From: CAZXYF01 sp964644705
GTDB lineage: Bacteria > Planctomycetota > Brocadiia > SM23-32
Direction: 5' to 3'
NCBI GenBank assembly: GCA_964644705.1
Contig: CAZXYF010000126.1
Location: forward strand, 1 to 8,954
Length of the DNA: 8,954 bases
In this document: positions 1 to 4,742 of the stretch, piece by piece
Position numbering within the stretch: the first letter of the stretch is position 1
How the letters are laid out: each line of letters begins with the position of its first letter
The notes under the pieces: generated by a model
Told to the model about the DNA's origin: nothing
Seen by the model: the letters and a program-made list of their open reading frames with translations, nothing else
The model's database searches: none
Position numbers and translations under genes: made by a program

Positions 1-29
1 CACTCCTCGGGTTTCTTGACTCCACCGGG

Positions 30-48
30 GACAGGCAAGATGCCTGTC
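30..48. repeat. Perfect 8-bp stem, 3-nt loop hairpin (REP-like or terminator stem)
   Basis: GACAGGCA (30-37) and TGCCTGTC (41-48) are perfect reverse complements around the loop AGA. No T-run follows on the + strand, so it is not a textbook intrinsic terminator. Its position directly before a tandem repeat array suggests an intergenic palindromic element of the REP type. It could also be the 3' end stem of an upstream gene not seen here. The structure is certain; its role is not. Confidence 0.6.
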
Positions 49-52
49 ATAC

Positions 53-122
53 ATCCCGCATCCCGAATCTCGCATCCCGAATCCCGCATCCCACATCCCG
101 TATCCCGAACCGCGAATCCCGC
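53..122. repeat. Tandem 7-bp array, about ten ATCCCGN units
   Basis: The stretch divides cleanly into ten heptamers starting at 53, 60, 67, 74, 81, 88, 95, 102, 109 and 116. Eight fit ATCCCGN or differ from it by one base (for example ATCTCGC at 67 and ATCCCAC at 88), and ACCGCGA at 109 is the most diverged. The last base of each unit varies among A, C and T. This is a degenerate short tandem repeat with no spacers, so it is not CRISPR. A function is unknown; replication slippage is the likely mode of growth. Confidence 0.85.
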
Positions 123-148
123 CACCCCCGCTGCTGCCGTTCTGCCGT

Positions 149-183
149 TAACTATCAACTAGCAACTAGCAACTAACAACTAT
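149..183. repeat. Second tandem 7-bp array, five CAACTAN units
   Basis: Five heptamers run without gaps: TAACTAT (149-155), CAACTAG (156-162), CAACTAG (163-169), CAACTAA (170-176) and CAACTAT (177-183). The period equals that of the ATCCCGN array just upstream, but the unit sequence is unrelated. The pattern resembles the heptanucleotide short tandem repeats (STRR type) described in filamentous cyanobacteria, though nothing else here suggests a cyanobacterium. No coding or regulatory role can be read from it. Confidence 0.8.
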
Positions 184-305
184 CACCAAAAACCGTCAAC
201 CAGCCGTCAACTACTTACCAATTCCCGTCAGATCACACCCGGCCCCAAAAACACCGAACACTGCAACTCTTGGCTTAGCCACCACTTACGTTTTTCGTTC
301 GGCTT

Positions 306-321
306 TGGTATGCACTTTGCA
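306..321 (+). promoter_or_regulatory. Putative sigma-54 (RpoN) -24/-12 promoter for cheA-cheW-mcp
   Basis: TGG at 306-308 and TTGC at 317-320 have the exact GG-to-GC spacing of the sigma-54 consensus TGGCACG-N4-TTGCA. Ten of the twelve specified positions match (TGGtAtG-N4-TTGCA). The start point would fall near 331-332, leaving a leader of about 57 bases before the cheA ATG at 389. Sigma-54 control of motility and chemotaxis genes is known in several phyla. An enhancer-binding activator would be required. No clear activator site is recognisable, although an odd palindrome, TGGCTTAGCCA, lies at 271-281. Confidence 0.6.
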
Positions 322-388
322 CTATGTATGGTCGCCTTAAAAACAAACATCAATATTCCGAGACACTACCACTGAAAGGCCAGAAACA

Positions 389-2944
389 ATGGTGCAAGGG
401 AATGACTCCCTCAGTTCCTTGATCGAGGACCTGGCGCTGGAACACGCCATGGCCGACCCGTCGGTGAAAGATGAAGTGATCGGCGTGCAGGAAAAACTCC
501 AGCTCGTCATCGATCAAGCCGAGGCTGAGTCGCGGAGCGATATTGTTGATCTATTCCTTCCGGGAAAGACCGCTATCGACGAAGCTGTTAGTGACCCGTC
601 TGACAACCTGGAGGAGGCCGCCTCTGATGCGCTCGACACTTTGGCGGAATTGATCGACGAGGGACGGGACCTGGCCCAGAATCCGCCACCTGAAACTGAT
701 GAGGCCGATCAGGAGGAGACCACCCCGGAGATATCCCCCGAACTTCTGAGTAATCTCCAGGAAATCGACGTCACCAGCCCACTGCTCAATACAAACGAAC
801 CCGATAACCTTGATCAACTCCGTGAGACGCTGAGCGATCTGCATCAACAGGCTCAGGATCAAAACGCCGACGAAATTGCTGAACTCCTGGCCAATCAGAT
901 CGAGGTTCTCGATTCGGCCATGGAGCAAAGCCCCCAGAAAGCCGGTGATATGCTCAAAGGGATCGGCGAGGCACTGAGCACCGTCCAGGAAGAGGACAGT
1001 GATTCTTGTGCATGGGAGATCCCCGACGAAGCCGAACTGTCTCTGCCGGACAACGCCGATCGGGTGATGCTCGCTGATTTTCTCAATCGATACAGTGAGG
1101 AAATCGACTCCCTCAACAAGCTGGCCTGGACCATCGACGACACCGGTACGCTTTCCGATGAGCAGAGAGCCACCATCGACACCTTCTTCCACAACTTGAA
1201 GGGCGATGCGGGCATATTCGGGTTCAGCGCCATTCAGGATTTCTGTGACCGATATAAGGAGGCCGTCGCATCGGACACACCGACTCAGTGGTTCGCCGAT
1301 TTTCTGCCCGAAGCAACCCGGTGGATCAACAACGCGTTCGAATCCTTCCTGCACAACACCCGCCCGAAACGCTCCATTGACGACGTTTTCCAATCGATCG
1401 AGACGGCCAGTGACAAAAGCACAAACGACCTGGATCTCGCCGCCTCGACCGATTCTCAGATGCTGAACGAATTCGTCGAAAACCGGCGGCCAAACCTGCT
1501 GGACATTCAGGAACTCTCCATCGACATCGAAGACGGGGATGGCGACGAGGAAGAACTCAAGCGGCTGCTCCACACCATCAAGGGTGAAGCGGGCATGCTG
1601 GGCCTCGACCAGCTGGAAGCTCTCTGCCATCAGCTTGAAACCCTCATTCAATCCGACACTCCCGCCACCGAAGATGCGGATTATGTGCTCCGGGCCAAAG
1701 ACTGGCTCGAAGAAGCCTTCGACGCCTATGCTCAGGAAACCACCCCGCGGGAATCCGCACAACCGCTCATTGAGGAAATACAAAATTGTCACGGCATGGA
1801 TGATCTCGCATCTGACTGTGCAGATTCGGATGACGGTTCCTCGGATACGTCCGACGGGACCGCCTCGGATGACGGATCGATGTCCGATGAATCCGATCAA
1901 GAAGCGTCCGCCGGAGACGAAGCCGAAGATCACGAAGAAGACGTCGTGCTGGAAGAACGCGAGACGCCCGGCGTTCTGATGGAAGACCCTGATATGGTCA
2001 TCGAATTCGTCGAGGAGTCGTTGGAACACCTCCAGACCGCCGACGCGCGTCTTCTGGAACTGGAGGATGACCCTCATAACGCCGACGCCGTCAATGCGGT
2101 TTTTCGCGCTTTCCACACCATCAAGGGGCTGGCTGGATTCTTCGAACTGGAACACGTGCAGCGTCTGTCCCACCGCGCAGAAAATATGCTCGATGAGGCA
2201 CGGGATGACAACCTGACCCTCCAGGGAGCAGTGGCGGACTGCGCCTTTGATTCGGTCGATATGCTCAAGGAGCTTATTACGGACGTGCGCGAGACGCTCG
2301 AATCCGGCACTCCCCTGCCCCATCGCGGCGGCGCCTCCGATCTGCTCGGCGACATCAACACGATATTGAATGGCGACGTTCCCGTGCGGGAGGAGACTCC
2401 CGCGGAAGAGCCCAGCCAGACGCTGGATCCCCACGAAAAACTGGGCGAAATCCTGGTGGAACAGGGCGCGGTAACGCAGGAAGAGCTGGACGACGCCCTC
2501 CAGGAACAGGCCGAAGAAGAATCCGAGCATCCACCCATCGGTGAACTGCTGGTGAAAGCCGCAAAAACCACCAGCAAAAAGGTGCGGGAGGCCATAGCGG
2601 AGCAGCTGGAAGGCGGACGACATGAGTTGATCGGGGAGCTGCTGGTTGAGAAAGGCGAGGTGACGCGCCAGGACGTCCGTGAGGCGCTGCGCGAACAGGA
2701 AAAACCTCCGAAGAAGGAACCGATTGGCGAAAAGCTGGTCGAAAAAGGAAGCGCGAAAGGCAAGACGTCGCGAAAGCCATCCGCCAGCAGGATCAAGCCC
2801 GTTCGAAGGACAAACAATCGAAGAAGAAGAAAAAAGGATCCAAAAGCGACGGTCAAAAAAGCCAGAAGAGCAAAACCAGCAGCAACAACGGCACCACAGT
2901 GCGGGAAAGCATCCGCGTCGATGCCGACCGGCTCGACCATCTGA
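389..2944 (+). CDS. cheA: CheA histidine kinase, N-terminal part (three HPt domains and GspE-N-like repeats), frameshifted
   Basis: This is the phosphotransfer half of a CheA kinase, which passes phosphate from its catalytic domain to response regulators at the receptor array. Residues 1-215 are helical and acidic with no domain I recognise. HPt domains follow with the HxxKG signature at His268, His395 and His576, so all three keep the phosphorylatable histidine. A Ser/Asp/Glu-rich linker (about 472-518) separates HPt2 from HPt3. Four ~31-residue repeats begin at residues 685, 717, 748 and 779. The frame loses homology after about residue 790 (base 2758): the last ~60 residues are a basic, out-of-frame tail ending at TGA 2942-2944. 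The kinase domains continue in the -1 frame. The start at 389 is supported by GAAAGG nine bases upstream and an in-frame stop at 338. Corrected, the fused protein would be about 1239 residues, long for CheA because of the extra domains. Confidence 0.88.
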   Translation: MVQGNDSLSSLIEDLALEHAMADPSVKDEVIGVQEKLQLVIDQAEAESRSDIVDLFLPGKTAIDEAVSDPSDNLEEAASDALDTLAELIDEGRDLAQNPPPETDEADQEETTPEISPELLSNLQEIDVTSPLLNTNEPDNLDQLRETLSDLHQQAQDQNADEIAELLANQIEVLDSAMEQSPQKAGDMLKGIGEALSTVQEEDSDSCAWEIPDEAELSLPDNADRVMLADFLNRYSEEIDSLNKLAWTIDDTGTLSDEQRATIDTFFHNLKGDAGIFGFSAIQDFCDRYKEAVASDTPTQWFADFLPEATRWINNAFESFLHNTRPKRSIDDVFQSIETASDKSTNDLDLAASTDSQMLNEFVENRRPNLLDIQELSIDIEDGDGDEEELKRLLHTIKGEAGMLGLDQLEALCHQLETLIQSDTPATEDADYVLRAKDWLEEAFDAYAQETTPRESAQPLIEEIQNCHGMDDLASDCADSDDGSSDTSDGTASDDGSMSDESDQEASAGDEAEDHEEDVVLEERETPGVLMEDPDMVIEFVEESLEHLQTADARLLELEDDPHNADAVNAVFRAFHTIKGLAGFFELEHVQRLSHRAENMLDEARDDNLTLQGAVADCAFDSVDMLKELITDVRETLESGTPLPHRGGASDLLGDINTILNGDVPVREETPAEEPSQTLDPHEKLGEILVEQGAVTQEELDDALQEQAEEESEHPPIGELLVKAAKTTSKKVREAIAEQLEGGRHELIGELLVEKGEVTRQDVREALREQEKPPKKEPIGEKLVEKGSAKGKTSRKPSASRIKPVRRTNNRRRRKKDPKATVKKARRAKPAATTAPQCGKASASMPTGSTI
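2441..2803 (+). repeat. Four tandem ~31-residue repeats inside CheA (GspE/MshE N-terminal-like)
   Basis: Coding repeats start at 2441 (LGEILVEQG), 2537 (IGELLVKAA), 2630 (IGELLVEKG) and 2723 (IGEKLVEKG), with periods of 32, 31 and 31 residues. Each has the form [LI]GExLV then a turn, then a second helix ending in AL/AI and EQ/QQ. The motif resembles the helical repeats at the N terminus of GspE/PilB-type secretion ATPases, some of which bind cyclic di-GMP. The fourth copy needs the -1 frame for its second half (RQDV... at 2758-2769), which places the frame break precisely. Whether these copies bind a ligand is unknown. Confidence 0.7.
2743..2836 (+). other. Frame break in cheA and candidate -1 slippage sites
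   Basis: Aligned with repeat 3 (2645-2674), repeat 4 has 29 instead of 30 bases between its GTC (2738) and GAC (2764-2766). Restoring one A in the run at 2756-2758 gives GSAKRQDV in a single frame, matching GEVTRQDV of repeat 3. The ORF1 frame and the kinase frame are both open from 2683 to 2944. Within that overlap, A-AAA-AAG at 2830-2836 is exactly phased in the upstream frame for a tandem -1 slip into the kinase frame. A weaker P-site slip is possible at A-AAA-GGA (2743-2749). A GAAGGA lies at 2805-2810, farther upstream than the dnaX stimulator, and I see no convincing downstream stem-loop. Confidence 0.7.
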
Positions 2945-4107
2945 TTGAAACAATCGGCGAGATGGTGATTGCCCAATCCATGGTGCAACAATCCATGGAA
3001 GATGTTGACATCGGACACGCCACCGGAATACAGCGCAAGCTGGACCGGCTCGACAAGATGACGCGTGAACTGCAGGAAGTGGGCATGTCGCTGCGCATGG
3101 TGCCGATCAACGCTACGTTCAAGAAAATGGCCCGGCTGGTGCGGGATCTCTCCCGCAAATCCGGGAAAGAGGTGGACTTCGAGATGTCCGGGGAGAACAC
3201 CGAACTGGACAAATCGCTGGTCGATCAGATTGGCGATCCCCTGGTTCATCTGATCCGTAACGCCGTCGATCACGGCATTGAGACTCCCGAGGAGCGTCGC
3301 GCCAGCGGAAAACCCCCGACCGGACACGTTTACCTGCGTGCGTTTCACGAAGGCGGCAACATCTACATACAGGTTGAAGACGACGGTAAGGGGCTGGATC
3401 GGGACGCCATTCTGAACAAAGCCCGCGAAAAAGGCATCATCGAAGATGGTGAAGAGCTGACCGACACGGAAGTCTATAACCTGATATTCCGGCCGGGTTT
3501 TTCCACCAACACGGAGGTCACCGACGTATCCGGGCGTGGCGTGGGCATGGACGTGGTGAAACGAAACATTGAATCCATGCGCGGCCAGGTGGAAGTCGAT
3601 AGCGAACCGGGCGAGGGTTCCACATTCAGCATACGGCTCCCCCTCACCCTCGCGATCATTGACGGGATGGTTATCGGCGTGGGCGACGAACGTTACGTCA
3701 TCCCGACCCTGTCCATTGAACAGTCCGTGCGGCCCGGCGAGAACGACATTACCCATGTTCTGGGCAAGGGGCAGATGCTGGATTTTCAGAACAAAGACAT
3801 CCCCATGTATCACCTCGGCCGTTTATTCAAAATTGACGATGCAGAAGACGAATATCAGGAAGGCCTGGTCGCGGTCGTCGATTGCGATGACCGTCAGATC
3901 GGGCTGTTTGTGGATGAGCTGCTCGGTCAGCAACAGACCGTGATCAAAAGCCTGGGGGGTGGTCTGCAGAAACAACCCGGCCTCTCCGGCGGCGCCATCA
4001 TGCCCGACGGAAAAGTGGCGCTCATTCTCGACGTGCCGGGGCTGGTCAAAATGGCCCAGAAGACAATGGATGGCCACGCGCGGACGCAGCAAACAATGAA
4101 AGTTTAA
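2899..4107 (+). CDS. cheA: CheA histidine kinase, C-terminal part (P3 dimerisation, P4 ATPase, P5 regulatory), in the -1 frame
   Basis: This is the catalytic half of CheA. Counting from the GTG at 2899, residues 1-60 are the P3 dimerisation helices (RVDADRLDHLIETIGE). P4 follows, with the N box HLIRNAVDHGIE (117-128), G1 box DDGKGLD (161-167), the FRPGFST segment, and G2 box GRGVGMDVV from 212. From about 247 to 385 is the CheW-like P5 domain that couples to CheW and receptors. All ATP-binding boxes are intact. The GTG is probably not a true start: no Shine-Dalgarno precedes it, and in the same frame homology to the repeats and a Lys-rich linker extends upstream to 2758. Alone the product would lack HPt domains and could only phosphorylate in trans. 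Stop TAA is at 4105-4107, 41 bases before cheW. Confidence 0.88.
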   Translation: MRESIRVDADRLDHLIETIGEMVIAQSMVQQSMEDVDIGHATGIQRKLDRLDKMTRELQEVGMSLRMVPINATFKKMARLVRDLSRKSGKEVDFEMSGENTELDKSLVDQIGDPLVHLIRNAVDHGIETPEERRASGKPPTGHVYLRAFHEGGNIYIQVEDDGKGLDRDAILNKAREKGIIEDGEELTDTEVYNLIFRPGFSTNTEVTDVSGRGVGMDVVKRNIESMRGQVEVDSEPGEGSTFSIRLPLTLAIIDGMVIGVGDERYVIPTLSIEQSVRPGENDITHVLGKGQMLDFQNKDIPMYHLGRLFKIDDAEDEYQEGLVAVVDCDDRQIGLFVDELLGQQQTVIKSLGGGLQKQPGLSGGAIMPDGKVALILDVPGLVKMAQKTMDGHARTQQTMKV

Positions 4108-4148
4108 CTTGTAACTACCATTTACCTTTATCAAGGAGGCGCATCGCT

Positions 4149-4706
4149 ATGGTTGAGGACAGCGCAGTCGCGGAAGAACACGCGCAGGCCGAAGACAACG
4201 GCGCGGCCGATGCCGAGCTTTCGGAATTGGCCGGAAAATACCTGACCTTCTGTCTTGGGAAGGAAGAATATGGTCTTGAAATACTGAAGGTTCGTGAAAT
4301 TATCGGCATGATGGACGTCACGTCCGTCCCCCGAACTCCCGATTTCATCCGTGGAGTGATCAACCTGCGCGGGAAAGTGATCCCCGTCGTGGAAATTCGC
4401 GAGAAATTTGAACTCGGTTCCGTCGAGGACACCGAGAAGACCTGCATCATCGTGGTCCAGGTGGGCAATGGCGACACCGACGTCACGATGGGCATTATTG
4501 TCGATGAGGTCTCGGAAGTTCTGGACATCACCGCCGAACAGCTTGAGCCAAGTCCCAGCTTCGGCACAAGCATCAACACCGACTTCATCCTCGCCATGGG
4601 GCGCGTGGAGGACAAACTCATCATGTTGCTGGATATTGACAAAGTGCTCTCCAGCGGCGAGCTCCATGCACTCGACGAGATGCAGGATACGAACAACGAA
4701 CAGTAA
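4149..4706 (+). CDS. cheW: CheW chemotaxis coupling protein
   Basis: CheW is the cytoplasmic adaptor that links MCP signalling tips to the P5 domain of CheA. The protein has 185 residues, slightly longer than the typical ~165, owing to an Ala/Glu-rich N-terminal extension of about 30 residues. The CheW fold then begins (GKYLTFCLGKEEYGLEILKV) and includes RTPDFIRGVINLRGKVIPVV, with the conserved NLRG at residues 72-75. It ends with GIIVDEVSEVLDI and a closing LIMLLDIDKVL strand and helix. A strong AAGGAGG (4133-4139) nine bases before the ATG fixes the start. It lies between cheA and mcp with gaps of 41 and 36 bases, so co-transcription is likely. No P2 or receiver domain is attached. Confidence 0.96.
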   Translation: MVEDSAVAEEHAQAEDNGAADAELSELAGKYLTFCLGKEEYGLEILKVREIIGMMDVTSVPRTPDFIRGVINLRGKVIPVVEIREKFELGSVEDTEKTCIIVVQVGNGDTDVTMGIIVDEVSEVLDITAEQLEPSPSFGTSINTDFILAMGRVEDKLIMLLDIDKVLSSGELHALDEMQDTNNEQ

Positions 4707-4742
4707 TTAACTCAGTATTATTTTCCAGAGGAGTCGAAACCA

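Larger units (their letters stand above)
1..388. other. Gene-free region upstream of cheA
   Basis: I find no supportable coding region here on either strand. The left part (1-230) is made of a small hairpin, two kinds of 7-bp tandem array and short repeated words, including CTGCCGTT twice in tandem at 134-149 and CCGTCAAC at 193-200 and 204-211. The right part (about 250-388) is ordinary promoter/leader DNA with a sigma-54 type element and the cheA ribosome binding site (GAAAGG at 374-379, nine bases before the ATG). The upstream gene, if there is one nearby, lies outside the window. Confidence 0.75.

Noticed and set aside
53..183. CRISPR array
   Set aside because: The repeats are 7 bp, contiguous and without unique spacers. 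No cas genes are present.
306..332. Sigma-70 promoter using TATGTA near 324-329
   Set aside because: No reasonable -35 hexamer sits at the right distance, and the sigma-54 match is much stronger.
2899..2901. GTG at 2899 as a genuine start of an independent short kinase gene
   Set aside because: No Shine-Dalgarno sequence precedes it, while the other genes have clear sites nine bases upstream. The same frame carries repeat and linker homology further upstream. It is kept only as the formal left edge of the C-terminal segment.
2679..2948. 89-residue plus-strand frame across the cheA junction (third frame)
   Set aside because: Its translation is basic low complexity with no similarity to the repeats. 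The other two frames explain the region.
551..2953. 800-residue open frame on the minus strand opposite cheA
   Set aside because: It has no recognisable domain and lies wholly opposite a clear CheA coding sequence. Its residues are what the reverse complement of acidic, helical codons gives (Phe-, Gly- and Arg-rich).
2074..3813. 579-residue open frame on the minus strand opposite both cheA parts
   Set aside because: It mirrors the HPt3, repeat and kinase coding frames, contains low-complexity Ser-rich stretches, and has no family signature.
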